Shown: positions 28,374 to 37,293 of the stretch, piece by piece
Layout of the letters: each line of letters begins with the position of its first letter
Position numbering within the stretch: position 1 is the first letter of the stretch
Source: VGBV01 sp963813725
Lineage (GTDB): Bacteria > Actinomycetota > Thermoleophilia > Solirubrobacterales > 70-9
Direction of reading: 5' to 3'
DNA length: 64,000 nt
Assembly (NCBI GenBank): GCA_963813725.1
Contig: CAWFAI010000013.1
Coordinates: forward strand, 1-64,000
Notes under the pieces: model-generated
The model's input: the letters and a program-made list of their open reading frames with translations, nothing else
Database searches by the model: none
Told to the model about the DNA's origin: nothing
Position numbers and translations under genes: made by a program

Positions 28374-28601
28374 TTGGCAACCCTTTTGGCATATCTGGAC
28401 CCCGGTAGCGGCAGCATGATCCTGCAGGCGCTGCTGGGCGGAGTCGCCGGGCTGTTCGTCGCAGTCAAGATGTTCGGCGTGCGGATCAAGGAGACCCTGT
28501 TCTTCTGGCGCAAGGACGAGGAGGTCCCCGCCGACGAGCCGAAGCCGAAAACCGCCGTCGCCGAGCCCGCCCCCGACCCCAAGGTCAAGACCGGGGTCTG
28601 A
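28374..28601 (+). CDS. small 'LDPGSGS' membrane protein
   Basis: 75 residues: MATLLAYLDPGSGSMILQ, one hydrophobic helix (ALLGGVAGLFVAVKMF), a basic stretch (GVRIKETLFFWRKD) and a Pro/Glu/Lys tail. TTG 28374 follows GAGAGGAA with good spacing. I recognise the LDPGSGS start as a recurring small-protein pattern but know no function. It sits between the sulfatase-like genes, and its stop overlaps the next gene's apparent CTG start. Confidence 0.7.
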   Translation: MATLLAYLDPGSGSMILQALLGGVAGLFVAVKMFGVRIKETLFFWRKDEEVPADEPKPKTAVAEPAPDPKVKTGV

Positions 28602-30010
28602 ACGCCGGGGGGTTCGAGCCTGGCTCGTTCAGAGACCCGCACGGGCGGGTCCTGCTTGGGCCTGAGGGCGTCTTCCGGGCGCTGAGCCAGACCGGCTTCG
28701 AGGACTGGCAGGCGCTGGAGCGGTCGGGGCTGCTCGCCGAGCTGGTTGGCGAGGGCAAGCTGGTCGCGAGCGAGCAAGCGGAGGAGGGCGCGGCCGCGGC
28801 CCTGGCGGCCGAGCTGCCCGAGCGCCCCGCGGCGGTGCTGCGCCACGAGCGGATCCCGTTCGTCAGCTACCCGTACGAGTGGTCGTTCGCGATGCTGCGC
28901 GAGGCCGCGTTGCTGCAGCTCGAGCTGATCGAGCGCGCGCTCGATCACGACCTGATCCTCAAGGACGCGAGTCCATACAACGTGCAATTCCGCGGCTCGC
29001 GCCCGGTGTTCATCGACGTCAGCTCCTTCGAGCGCCTGCGCGAGGGAGAGCCGTGGGTCGGCTACCGCCAGTTCTGCATGCTCTTCCTCTACCCCCTGAT
29101 GCTGCAGGCCTACAAGGGTGTGGACTTCCAGCCGCTGCTGCGGGGCTCGATCGACGGCATCCCGCCGGCGCAGATGGCGGCGCTGATCAAGGGCAGCGGC
29201 CTCAGCCGCGGCGTCCTCACCCACGTGCGGCTGCACTCGCGGCTGGAGGCCTCGAGCGCCGAGCGCGCCGGCAGCGAGGTGCGCGGCGAGATGAAGAAGG
29301 CCAAGTTCTCCACCGAGCTGATCCGCTCGAACGTCCGCAAGCTGCGCAAGCTGATCGAGGGCCTGGACTGGAAGGCGGGCCACAGCGCCTGGAGCGAGTA
29401 CCGCGAGGAGAACACCTACAGCGACGCCGACGATCGCAGCAAGGCCGAGTTCGTGAGCGCGGCGGCCGGAGCCTCGAGCTCGCGGCTGGTCTGGGACCTG
29501 GGCGCCAACGACGGCGCCTACTCGCGCATCGCCGCCGAGAACGCCGACTGCGTGGTCGCGCTCGACTTCGACCACGCCACGGTGGACGGCCTCTACCGGC
29601 GCCTGCGGGCCGCGGACGACGAGCGCCTCCTGCCGCTCGTGGGCAACCTGGTTGACCCCTCGCCGGGGCTGGGCTGGCGCGGCGCCGAGCGCCGCCCGCT
29701 CGAGCGCCGCGGCGACCCCGACCTGGTCTTGGCCCTGGCCCTGGTCCACCACCTCTCGATCACCGGCAACGTGCCCATGCGCGAGCTGCTGGACTGGTTC
29801 GCCTCGCTGGGCGCCCCGCTCGTGATCGAGTTCCCGACGCGCGAGGACCCGATGGTCGAGCGCCTGCTCGCGGCCAAGGCCGAGGGCCTGCACGCCGACT
29901 ACGAGCTGGGGGAGTTCGAGCGGTTGCTGGGCGAGCGGTTCGAGGTCGAGCGCCGCGAGCAGCTCCCCTCGGGAAGCCGCGTGATGTTCGCGGCCCGGCC
30001 CAGGGGATGA
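28598..30010 (+). CDS. kinase-like / SAM methyltransferase fusion, probable CTG start
   Basis: About 470 residues. The open frame with coding character (GSFRDPHGRVLLGPEGVFRA) begins right after the preceding stop. No ATG, GTG or TTG precedes it, so CTG 28598, overlapping TGA as CTGA, is the best start; GTG 28835 would lose 79 residues. The N-terminal half has DLILKDASPYNVQF and PVFIDVSSFERL, reminiscent of a kinase catalytic loop and metal motif. The C-terminal half is a Rossmann methyltransferase (LVWDLGANDGAYSRIAAE, VVALDFDHATVD, LALALVHHLSI). Similar two-part proteins exist in glycan-modifying loci. The end overlaps the next gene as ATGA. Confidence 0.7.
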   Translation: MNAGGFEPGSFRDPHGRVLLGPEGVFRALSQTGFEDWQALERSGLLAELVGEGKLVASEQAEEGAAAALAAELPERPAAVLRHERIPFVSYPYEWSFAMLREAALLQLELIERALDHDLILKDASPYNVQFRGSRPVFIDVSSFERLREGEPWVGYRQFCMLFLYPLMLQAYKGVDFQPLLRGSIDGIPPAQMAALIKGSGLSRGVLTHVRLHSRLEASSAERAGSEVRGEMKKAKFSTELIRSNVRKLRKLIEGLDWKAGHSAWSEYREENTYSDADDRSKAEFVSAAAGASSSRLVWDLGANDGAYSRIAAENADCVVALDFDHATVDGLYRRLRAADDERLLPLVGNLVDPSPGLGWRGAERRPLERRGDPDLVLALALVHHLSITGNVPMRELLDWFASLGAPLVIEFPTREDPMVERLLAAKAEGLHADYELGEFERLLGERFEVERREQLPSGSRVMFAARPRG

Positions 30011-32013
30011 TCCCGGCCCAGCCGGACCGGAAGCACCGAGCGCTTCACCTGGGGGCGCTGTGGGCGTTCGCGATCGGCATGCCGCTGCTGGTCGGGCTGA
30101 ACGAGTCGGGGTTCTTCCTGGTGCCGCGCTCGGTGGCCCCCGTGGACGTCGTTCTGATCGGGCTGCTCGCCCTGTTCGTGGTGCCGGCGGCACTGCTGGG
30201 AATCGAGGAGCTCGTGGGGCGCGCCTCGGCGCAGGCCCGCGACGTCCTGCATCTGGCGATCGTCGCCGGGCTGTTCGCGTTCCTGTTCGTGCAGATGGTG
30301 GGCTCGTTCGGCATCCGCGAGCCGAAGTGGGTGGTGCTGTCCTCGCTGCTGCTCGCGGCCGTCGCCCTCTTCGCCTACGCCCGGACGGCGTTCGTTCCCA
30401 CCGTGCTGGACGTGCTCTCGTTCACCCCGCTGTTGTTCCTCGTGATCTTCCTGTTCTTCTCGCCGAGCACCAGCCTCTGGCTGCCCGGCTCCGAGCCGGA
30501 GGAGGCCGAGGCGACCGCGCAGGAGGACCCCCCGATCGTCTTCGTGATCCTCGACGAGTTCCCGACGGGCTCGCTGATGGACGCGCCGGGACGGATCGAC
30601 GAATCGCTGTATCCGAACTTCGCCGAACTCGCCCGACGGGCCACGTGGTACGAGAACGCGACGACGGTCGCTGATCAGACGGAGCGCGCGATCCCGGCGA
30701 TCCTCACCGGCCAGCGTCAGGACACCGCGGAGGACGGTGAGGGCTTCCCCGTGGCCCGCAACAACCCCGAGAGCATCTTCACCCTGCTCGGAGGCAGCTA
30801 CGACATCGACGCGATCGAGACGGTGACGCAGATCTGCCCGCGCACCACCTGCGAGCGCCAGACGCGCGACGGCTTCGGCGAGCGCTTCGGGCGGGTCGCG
30901 GCGGACCTGGTCCAGTACACCCCCGCCGCCGTCCTGCCGACGAAGGTCCACGAGCGCATCTTCGGGATGGGCAGCGACGTGTCGCCTCTGCCCCCGCGCA
31001 GCCCCCAGGAGCTGTTCGAGATGCTGCTGGACGACATCGATGGCCAGCCCGGCCAGCTCGACCTGCTGCACGCCGGCAACCTGCCCCACAAGCCCTGGAC
31101 GGTGGTGCCGTCGCTGCAGAGCTACACCGACCCGGCCGACCTGGACGCGCAGCTCGAGCACGAGAACGAGGCCTACGTGCCGCAGGTCGAGCTCGACGAT
31201 CGCAAGCGCCACCTGCTCGAGATCGGCGCGGCCGACTCCCTGATCGGCGAGGTGATGGACAAGATCGAAGCCGAGGGGGCCTGGGAGGAGACGCTGCTGG
31301 TGGTCGTCGCCGACCACGGCATCAGCTTCAGGCCGCACACCGGCAGGCGGCGGGCGTCCGACAACAACCTCGACCAGCTCGCCTTCGTTCCCCTGTTCAT
31401 CAAGCTCCCGGGACAGCGTCGGGGCGGGACCGACCCGGCGCCGGTGCAGACGATCGACGCGGTGCCGACGATCGCCGACGCGCTCGGCGTCGAGATCCCC
31501 TGGGAGGTGGACGGCGCGCTGCCGGGGGAGCGGGACACGAAGAAAATCGAGGTCGTCAACTACAAGGGCCGGATGATCGAGTCGACGCTGCCCGTCCTGC
31601 TGAAGCGCCGGGACCGCTTCATCAGGGCGCAGAGCGAGCTGCTGAGCACCGGCCGGGGCTGGAATGCCCTGATCCAGTCGGGCCCCGGCTCGGAGCTGGT
31701 CGGCCGCCGCGTGCCCGAGTCGCTGCCCGACGCGCCCGGCGAGGCGGAGGTCCTCCTCTCGGGCGACCCCGACGATCCCGAAACGGTCGACGCGATCGTC
31801 GCCGGGACGATCGAGGGGCAGGGCCTGGGCAAGCCGCTCGCGGTCGCGGTGGACGGAACGGTCGTGGCCGCCACGCGGACCGTCGGGACCTCGGACGCCG
31901 GCGTCCGCTACGAGGCGGTGCTGCCGCCGAAGGTCTACGAGTCGGGCGTCGAGGACGTCCAGGTGCTGCTGCTGGACAAGCGGGGGAAGTTCAAGCTGCT
32001 CGGCTCGAGCTGA
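30007..32013 (+). CDS. polytopic alkaline-phosphatase-superfamily (sulfatase-like) protein B
   Basis: 668 residues, intact. Five to six N-terminal helices (WAFAIGMPLLVGL to FLVIFLFF), then IVFVILDEFPTGSLMD, the nucleophile segment DQTERAIPAILTG, LLHAGNLPHKPW and VVADHGISFRPH, matching the metal ligands of protein A. The C-terminus is beta-rich (DGTVVAATRTVG). Its start overlaps the methyltransferase stop, so the two are made together. Likely acts outside the membrane on a phospho- or sulfo-linked envelope polymer; substrate unknown. Confidence 0.78.
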   Translation: MIPAQPDRKHRALHLGALWAFAIGMPLLVGLNESGFFLVPRSVAPVDVVLIGLLALFVVPAALLGIEELVGRASAQARDVLHLAIVAGLFAFLFVQMVGSFGIREPKWVVLSSLLLAAVALFAYARTAFVPTVLDVLSFTPLLFLVIFLFFSPSTSLWLPGSEPEEAEATAQEDPPIVFVILDEFPTGSLMDAPGRIDESLYPNFAELARRATWYENATTVADQTERAIPAILTGQRQDTAEDGEGFPVARNNPESIFTLLGGSYDIDAIETVTQICPRTTCERQTRDGFGERFGRVAADLVQYTPAAVLPTKVHERIFGMGSDVSPLPPRSPQELFEMLLDDIDGQPGQLDLLHAGNLPHKPWTVVPSLQSYTDPADLDAQLEHENEAYVPQVELDDRKRHLLEIGAADSLIGEVMDKIEAEGAWEETLLVVVADHGISFRPHTGRRRASDNNLDQLAFVPLFIKLPGQRRGGTDPAPVQTIDAVPTIADALGVEIPWEVDGALPGERDTKKIEVVNYKGRMIESTLPVLLKRRDRFIRAQSELLSTGRGWNALIQSGPGSELVGRRVPESLPDAPGEAEVLLSGDPDDPETVDAIVAGTIEGQGLGKPLAVAVDGTVVAATRTVGTSDAGVRYEAVLPPKVYESGVEDVQVLLLDKRGKFKLLGSS

Positions 32014-32019
32014 GCAGCG

Positions 32020-32703
32020 CTACTTCGCGCCGAGCTTCGTCGCCGCTTCGCGCAGGTTCTTGACGGTCGCGTCCGGGGCCTTGCGGCCCTCGAGCTTCTC
32101 GCCGTGGCGGTTCACCCAGATCACCGGCACGTTCATCTTCAGGCAGGGCGCGATGTCGGAGTCATAGCCGGCGCCGATGTGGACCCAGCCCTTCTTGCCG
32201 CCGATGCGGCGGGCGCACTCGCGGAAGTGCGTGTTGTCGGGCTTGTATGAACGCACCTGCTGCGCGGTCACGACCAGGTCCAGATCCGTGCGCAGGTGCT
32301 GGCGCGAGACGCCGAGCAGCTTGTCGTCGACGTTGGAGACGATGCCGACCTCGTAGCGGTCGCGGATGCGGTCGGTGGCCGCGTTCACCTCGCGAAAGGG
32401 CTGCCACCTGGCGACGCTGTCTGGCAGGAACTGGGCGCGCGAGGGCTCGATGGTCCAGCCGATCTCCTCGGCGACCGTGACCGCGGCGCGGCGCAGCACC
32501 TCGGCGTAGAGCTCGTAGGAGCCCGACATGATCTGGGCCTGGACCTCCATGAAACGCTCCAGCAGCGCCTTGTCGTCCAGGGTGAGGCCGTCGCGGTCGG
32601 CCTCCTTCTTGAACGCGTCGGTGATCCCCTTCTCCCAGTCGATCAGGGTGCCATAGCAGTCAGTGGTCACCCACTTGATGTCTTTGAGCTTCGGAAGGGC
32701 CAC
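32020..32703 (-). CDS. HAD-superfamily hydrolase (haloacid-dehalogenase type II-like)
   Basis: 227 residues. Motif I WVTTDCYGTLIDW with the nucleophilic Asp, motif II VGIVSNVDD, motif III Lys in SYKPDNTHF and motif IV GAGYDSDIAPC. This fits 2-haloacid dehalogenases or related phosphatases; substrate not inferable. GTG start at 32703. Its -10 (TATACT on the minus strand, 32722-32717) overlaps the sucC promoter core. Confidence 0.8.
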   Translation of the reverse strand: MALPKLKDIKWVTTDCYGTLIDWEKGITDAFKKEADRDGLTLDDKALLERFMEVQAQIMSGSYELYAEVLRRAAVTVAEEIGWTIEPSRAQFLPDSVARWQPFREVNAATDRIRDRYEVGIVSNVDDKLLGVSRQHLRTDLDLVVTAQQVRSYKPDNTHFRECARRIGGKKGWVHIGAGYDSDIAPCLKMNVPVIWVNRHGEKLEGRKAPDATVKNLREAATKLGAK

Positions 32704-32716
32704 GAGCGAGTTCGGC

Positions 32717-32726
32717 AGTATAGGCT
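32717..32726. promoter_or_regulatory. overlapping divergent -10 elements for the HAD gene and sucC
   Basis: AGTATAGGCT reads TATACT on the minus strand (for the HAD gene) and TATAGG/TAGGCT on the plus strand (for sucC). The two polymerases would compete for one AT-rich core in a 35-base gap between start codons. Confidence 0.5.
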
Positions 32727-32738
32727 GGCCCCCCGCTT

Positions 32739-33902
32739 TTGGACCTTCTCGAATACCAGGGAAAACAGCTGTTCGCGCAGCACGGCGTCCCGGTGCCGAA
32801 AGGCAAGCACGCGAAGACCATCGAGGACGCCGTCGCCGCAGCAGAGGAGATCGGCTACCCGTGTGTGGTCAAGGCCCAGGTCCAGATAGGCGGCCGGGGC
32901 AAGGCCGGCGGCATCAAGGTCGCCGAGGACCGCGACGAGGCCGAGCAGCATTCGCGCGCGATCCTGGGCATGCAGATCACCGGCCCGCATGGCGAGGGGC
33001 CGTTCGAGGTGCACGAGCTGTGGATCGAGGAGGCCTCGAAGATCGACGCCGAGTACTACGCCTCCTTCATCCTCGACCGCTCCGAGAAGAAGACGCTGGC
33101 GATGCTCTCGACGATGGGTGGCATGAACGTCGAGGAGATCGCCGAGAAGGACCCCGAGGCCCTGGTCCGCCGCCACGTCGAGCCGGGCGAGGGGATGACC
33201 GACGAGCTCGCCTCCGAGCTGGTCGAGGCGGCCGGCGTCGACGAGGACGTCCGCGCCAAGACCGCGGCGATGATGGGCAAGCTGTATGCCGCGTTCAACG
33301 AGCTCGACGCGACCCTGATCGAGGTCAACCCCCTGGTGATCACCTCCGACCGCGAGGTGGTCGCGCTGGACTCGAAGACGACCATCGACAACTCGGCTCT
33401 GTTCCGGCACGAGGAAGTGGCCGTCCTCGAGGACCTCTCGGCGATGGATCCCCAGGAGCGGATGGCGAAGGAGAAGGGGCTGACCTACGTCAAGCTCGAC
33501 GGCGACATCGGCATCCTCGCCAACGGCGCCGGGCTCTGCATGTCCACCCTGGACGTCGTCGCGCAAGCGGGCGGCGACCCGGCCAACTTCCTCGACGCGG
33601 GCGGCGGCTCCAAGGCGGACGCGATCGTCGCCGCGCTGGAGGTGATCACCTCCGATCAGAAGGTCAAGGCGATCCTGTTCAACATCTTCGGCGGCATCAC
33701 GCGCTGCGACGAGATCGCCAAGGGCATCATCGAGGCGTCGGGCCGGATCGAGATCGGCGTGCCGCTGATCGTCCGCCTGGACGGCACCAACTCCGAGGAG
33801 GGCCTGGGGCTGCTGGCCGACGCCGACCTTCCCGACCTGCACGTGGAGAAGACCATGCTGGGCGGCGCCGCCAAGGTCGTCGAGGTCGCGAAGGCCGGTT
33901 GA
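32739..33902 (+). CDS. sucC: succinyl-CoA synthetase beta subunit
   Basis: 387 residues. ATP-grasp subunit of the TCA enzyme converting succinyl-CoA to succinate with NTP formation. MDLLEYQGKQLFAQHGVPVP, VVKAQVQIGGRGKAGG, LIEVNPLVIT, GAGLCMSTLDVV, NFLDAGGG and FNIFGGITRCD are all present. TTG start at 32739. Next gene sucD begins 13 bases after the stop. It receives succinyl-CoA from the methylmalonyl-CoA pathway encoded upstream. Confidence 0.95.
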   Translation: MDLLEYQGKQLFAQHGVPVPKGKHAKTIEDAVAAAEEIGYPCVVKAQVQIGGRGKAGGIKVAEDRDEAEQHSRAILGMQITGPHGEGPFEVHELWIEEASKIDAEYYASFILDRSEKKTLAMLSTMGGMNVEEIAEKDPEALVRRHVEPGEGMTDELASELVEAAGVDEDVRAKTAAMMGKLYAAFNELDATLIEVNPLVITSDREVVALDSKTTIDNSALFRHEEVAVLEDLSAMDPQERMAKEKGLTYVKLDGDIGILANGAGLCMSTLDVVAQAGGDPANFLDAGGGSKADAIVAALEVITSDQKVKAILFNIFGGITRCDEIAKGIIEASGRIEIGVPLIVRLDGTNSEEGLGLLADADLPDLHVEKTMLGGAAKVVEVAKAG

Positions 33903-33915
33903 TGAGGGTCATCTG

Positions 33916-34788
33916 ATGTCAATCATCATCGACGACGACACACGGCTCGTGATCTCCGGGCTCACCGGCCGCGAGGGGACCTTCCACGGCCTGCGCAACC
34001 GCGACTACGGCACCGAGGTCGTCGCCGGCGTCACGCCCAAGAAGGGCGGCCAGGACGTCGAGGGCATCCCCGTCTACGACACCATCAAGGAGGCGGTTGA
34101 CGAGCAGGGCGCCAACACCTCGATGATCTTCGTCCCCGCCCGCTTCGCCGCCGCGGCGATCAACGAGGCGATCGAGTCCGGCGTGGGGACGGTGATCGCG
34201 ATCACCGAGGGGATCCCGGTCCACGACATGCTCGGGACCTACTGGAAGGCGAAGGAGGCCGGCGTGCGGCTGATCGGCCCCAATTGCCCCGGCGTGCTGA
34301 GCCCGGGCAAGGCCAACGTCGGGATCATCCCCGCGCAGTTCTTCGACCCTGGGCCGATCGGCGTCGTCTCCAAGTCCGGGACGCTGACCTACCAGATCGG
34401 CAACGAGCTGAAACAGGCCGGCAAGGGCAATTCCTCGATCGTCGGCATCGGCGGGGACCCCATCGTCGGCTCCGACTTCATCGACGTCCTGAAGCTCTAC
34501 GAGGAAGACGACGACACCGAGATGATCGTGATGGTCGGCGAGATCGGCGGCGACGCCGAGGAGCGGGCCGCCGACTACATCGCCGAGAGCGTCAGCAAGC
34601 CCGTCGTCGCCTACATCGCCGGCTTCACGGCGCCCCCCGGAAAGCAGATGGGCCACGCCGGGGCGATCATCTCCGGCTCCTCGGGCACCGCCGCCGCCAA
34701 GCAGGAGGCGCTGGAGGCCAAGGGAGTGCGCGTCGGCGAGAGCCCCACCGAGGCCGCGAGGATCGCGGTCGAGGTGCTGGGCTCCTAG
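33916..34788 (+). CDS. sucD: succinyl-CoA synthetase alpha subunit
   Basis: 290 residues. CoA-binding GLTGREGTFH, GPNCPGVLSPG, VVSKSGTLTYQIG, GIGGDPIVGSDF and the phosphohistidine loop GHAGAIISGSSGT. Pairs with sucC. The last four bases overlap the stop of the converging NTF2-like gene. Confidence 0.95.
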   Translation: MSIIIDDDTRLVISGLTGREGTFHGLRNRDYGTEVVAGVTPKKGGQDVEGIPVYDTIKEAVDEQGANTSMIFVPARFAAAAINEAIESGVGTVIAITEGIPVHDMLGTYWKAKEAGVRLIGPNCPGVLSPGKANVGIIPAQFFDPGPIGVVSKSGTLTYQIGNELKQAGKGNSSIVGIGGDPIVGSDFIDVLKLYEEDDDTEMIVMVGEIGGDAEERAADYIAESVSKPVVAYIAGFTAPPGKQMGHAGAIISGSSGTAAAKQEALEAKGVRVGESPTEAARIAVEVLGS

Positions 34789-35345
34789 CTGGCCAGCCGC
34801 CCGGCCTGTCGCTGCAGCTGCGCGCGAGCCTTCGCGGCCCGGCGCTGCTCCTCGCTCGGAGCGCGCAGGGGCTTGACCTGCTCGGCGGGCGGCGGTCGCT
34901 CTGGCCGGGCGGGCGGGGCGGCGGCGGGCGGCTTCGGCGGGGGCTCGCTCGCTACCAGCTCACGAGCCGCGCGGACCGCTTCCTTCGGGGTCAGGTAGGT
35001 GGACCACGAGGCGATCCTGGTTCCCTCGACCAGCCAGAGGCCGCCGAAGCGGCGGTCCACCGGGACGCCCTCGCGGCTGGTGCCGCGCTCGCGGCAGATG
35101 CCGGCGACCTTGCCCGGGGCGACCTCGGCGATGTCCTCCAGCTCGAAGCTGTAGCTCTCCCAGCTTTCGCGGTAGCGCCGCATCGCCTTCGCCACGTCGT
35201 CCTGGCCCCAGACCAGCTCGCCGTCGGACCGCGAGGCGCGCTCGTCCCAGCGGATCATCGGGTCAGACAGCGCGAGCGCGATCTCGACGTCGCCGGCTCC
35301 GTAGGACTGAAGCGCGATCCTGACCAGCTCGAGAGAGGCGGGCAT
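34785..35345 (-). CDS. SnoaL/NTF2-like protein with Pro/Arg-rich tail
   Basis: 186 residues. Residues 1-115 are a cone-shaped NTF2-like domain (LELVRIALQSYGAGDVEIAL, FGGLWLVEGTRIASWSTYLT). The remainder is disordered, rich in Pro, Ala and Arg, and ends in a basic helix. No catalytic residue is obvious. GATACT on the minus strand (35359-35354) is 8 bases before ATG, so it is probably leaderless. Confidence 0.75.
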   Translation of the reverse strand: MPASLELVRIALQSYGAGDVEIALALSDPMIRWDERASRSDGELVWGQDDVAKAMRRYRESWESYSFELEDIAEVAPGKVAGICRERGTSREGVPVDRRFGGLWLVEGTRIASWSTYLTPKEAVRAARELVASEPPPKPPAAAPPARPERPPPAEQVKPLRAPSEEQRRAAKARAQLQRQAGRLAS

Positions 35346-35417
35346 TGCGGAAAAGTATCGCTCGCTCCGGGTGAAACCGAGTGGGTGGACCGATTACCCG
35401 TTTCTATACTGGCCGCA

Positions 35418-36518
35418 ATGTCCGCCGAAACCATCAGCTTCGCCCGCGGAGCCCCCAGCGCCGACATCCTGCCGGCCGAGGCTGTGCGGGAGGCCGCCGC
35501 CAAGGCACTCGAGTCCGACTGGGAGCGCGCGCTCTCCTACGGCACCGGGAGGGGCCACCCCGAGCTGTGCGAGTGGATCGCCGAGCTGCATGGCGTGGAC
35601 TCGAGCCGCGTCATGGTCACCAACGGCTCGATGGAGGCGGCGGCTCTGCTGTTCCGCCACCACGTCGGCGAGGGCGACCGCGTCCTTGTCGAGCAGCCGA
35701 CCTATGACCGCACGTTGCTGCTGCTGAACCAGGCCGGCGCCGAGCTCGCCCCCGTGCCGCTCGAGTCCGACGGGGTGGAGATCGCAGCGGTCGAGGCCGC
35801 CTGCCAGGCGGGGCCGCTGAAGCTCGCTCACGTGATCCCCAACTTCCACAACCCCGCCGGCTGCACGCTGGCGCCCCAGAAGCGCGAGCGCCTGGTGGCG
35901 CTGGCGGCCGAGCACGGCTTCCTCCTGTTCGAGGACGACCCCTACCGGCTGATCAGCTTCGAGGGCGACGCCGGGACCACGATGCTCGAGATGGACCGCT
36001 CCGACCGGGTGATCCACGCGTCCTCGTTCTCGAAGACGGTCAGCCCCGGCGTCCGCGTCGGCTACCTGGTCGGGCCCGAGGATGAGATCGCCGCCCTGTC
36101 CAAGCGCGCCGGCCAGACCTTCATCTCGCCCAACATGCTCGCCGAGTCGATCGTGCTGGAGCTCTGCCGCTCGGGCGCGCTGGAGCGCAACATCGAGCTG
36201 GTGAACGGGGCGCTGCGCGAGCGCCGCGACGCGCTGGTCAGCGCCCTGGAGGAGAAGATTCCCGAGGCGAAGTTCGTCGTGCCCGGCGGGGGCTACTTCC
36301 TGTGGCTGGACCTGGAGGACGACGTCGATGCGGCCGCCCTGCTCGACGAGGCCAAGGCCGAGGGCGTCACCTTCGTCGCCGGCCCCGACTTCATGATCGA
36401 GGGCGGCGGCTCCAGCATCAGGCTCTCGTTCGCGCCCGTCCCGGCCGACCAGGTCGCCGAGGGCGTCTCGCGGATCGCCTCAGCGCTCGAGAAGACTCGG
36501 GCCGCCAGCCCGGCCTAG
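35418..36518 (+). CDS. PLP-dependent class I/II aminotransferase
   Basis: 366 residues. ISFARGAPSADILP, LSYGTGRGHPELCEWI, TNGSMEAAALL, VIPNFHNPAGCT, the FEDDPYRLI Asp, and the SSFSKTVSPGVRVGY lysine that binds PLP. It belongs to the LysN/2-aminoadipate/MocR-core group, which often handles aromatic or dicarboxylic amino acids. TATACT (35405-35410) is 7 bases before ATG 35418, a clear leaderless promoter. Confidence 0.88.
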   Translation: MSAETISFARGAPSADILPAEAVREAAAKALESDWERALSYGTGRGHPELCEWIAELHGVDSSRVMVTNGSMEAAALLFRHHVGEGDRVLVEQPTYDRTLLLLNQAGAELAPVPLESDGVEIAAVEAACQAGPLKLAHVIPNFHNPAGCTLAPQKRERLVALAAEHGFLLFEDDPYRLISFEGDAGTTMLEMDRSDRVIHASSFSKTVSPGVRVGYLVGPEDEIAALSKRAGQTFISPNMLAESIVLELCRSGALERNIELVNGALRERRDALVSALEEKIPEAKFVVPGGGYFLWLDLEDDVDAAALLDEAKAEGVTFVAGPDFMIEGGGSSIRLSFAPVPADQVAEGVSRIASALEKTRAASPA

Positions 36519-36525
36519 CCGGCGC

Positions 36526-37239
36526 TCAGCGGCCGTAGCGGTCGCTGCTCAGCACCAGCTGCTCGGGCAGCGGAGGCCGAGACGGCGGCGCGGGATCGGC
36601 CGTGACCGAGACGGTCTCGGCGACGCTGTAGGAGATCGCGTGCTTGCCGTCGGCCGACGCGACCACGACCTCGTCATCGTCGGAGGACTCCAGCGTGCCC
36701 TCCAGCTCGGGCGCCAGCCCGGCGTCGCGGAGGTAGTGGAGGATCTCCTCGGCCTCGTTCTCGAAGCGCAGGATCTTGACCTTGGCGCCGGGTTCGACGT
36801 CGGCCAGCAGCACGCCCTGCACGCGCGCGCCCTCGACGATCGGGTGGCCGTGCGGGCAGGTCTTGGCGTCGCCGATCGCCGCGAGCATGCGCTCCTCCAA
36901 CACCGGCGACATCGCGTGCTCCAGACGCTCGGCCTCCTCGTGCACCTCGTCCCAGGGGATGCCCAGCACGTCGGTGAGAAAGCGCTCGATCAGGCGGTGG
37001 CGGCGGGTGATCGCCTCGGCCTCGGAGCGGCCCTTGTCCGTGAAGGTCAGCGACTTGTCGTCGGCGCGGTCGACGTAGCCGTCCCCCTCCAGGCGGCCGA
37101 TCATCTCGTGCACCGTCGGCGGGCTCAGCTGCATCGCCCGGGCGATGTTGGCGCCCGTGATCGGCAGGCCCGCCTCCTCCAGCCAGAACATCATCTGCAG
37201 GTACTCCTCCTCGGCGACTGTGGCGTGATCGGCGGCCAT
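36526..37239 (-). CDS. DtxR/MntR-family metal-dependent regulator
   Basis: 237 residues. Winged helix (EEYLQMMFWLEEAGLPIT, MQLSPPTVHEMIGRLEGDGYV), the dimer/metal domain with HRLIERFL, DEVHEEAERLEHAMS and TCPHGHPIVEG (the Cys/His metal site), then a C-terminal FeoA/SH3-like domain. It should repress Fe or Mn uptake when metal-bound. TAGGAT on the minus strand (37251-37246) is 6 bases before ATG. No operator was identified here. Confidence 0.9.
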   Translation of the reverse strand: MAADHATVAEEEYLQMMFWLEEAGLPITGANIARAMQLSPPTVHEMIGRLEGDGYVDRADDKSLTFTDKGRSEAEAITRRHRLIERFLTDVLGIPWDEVHEEAERLEHAMSPVLEERMLAAIGDAKTCPHGHPIVEGARVQGVLLADVEPGAKVKILRFENEAEEILHYLRDAGLAPELEGTLESSDDDEVVVASADGKHAISYSVAETVSVTADPAPPSRPPLPEQLVLSSDRYGR

Positions 37240-37293
37240 GCGGCGATCCTAGCGAGGCCGGGCGGGCGAGCAGCGCCGTGCGAGGATGCCCGT

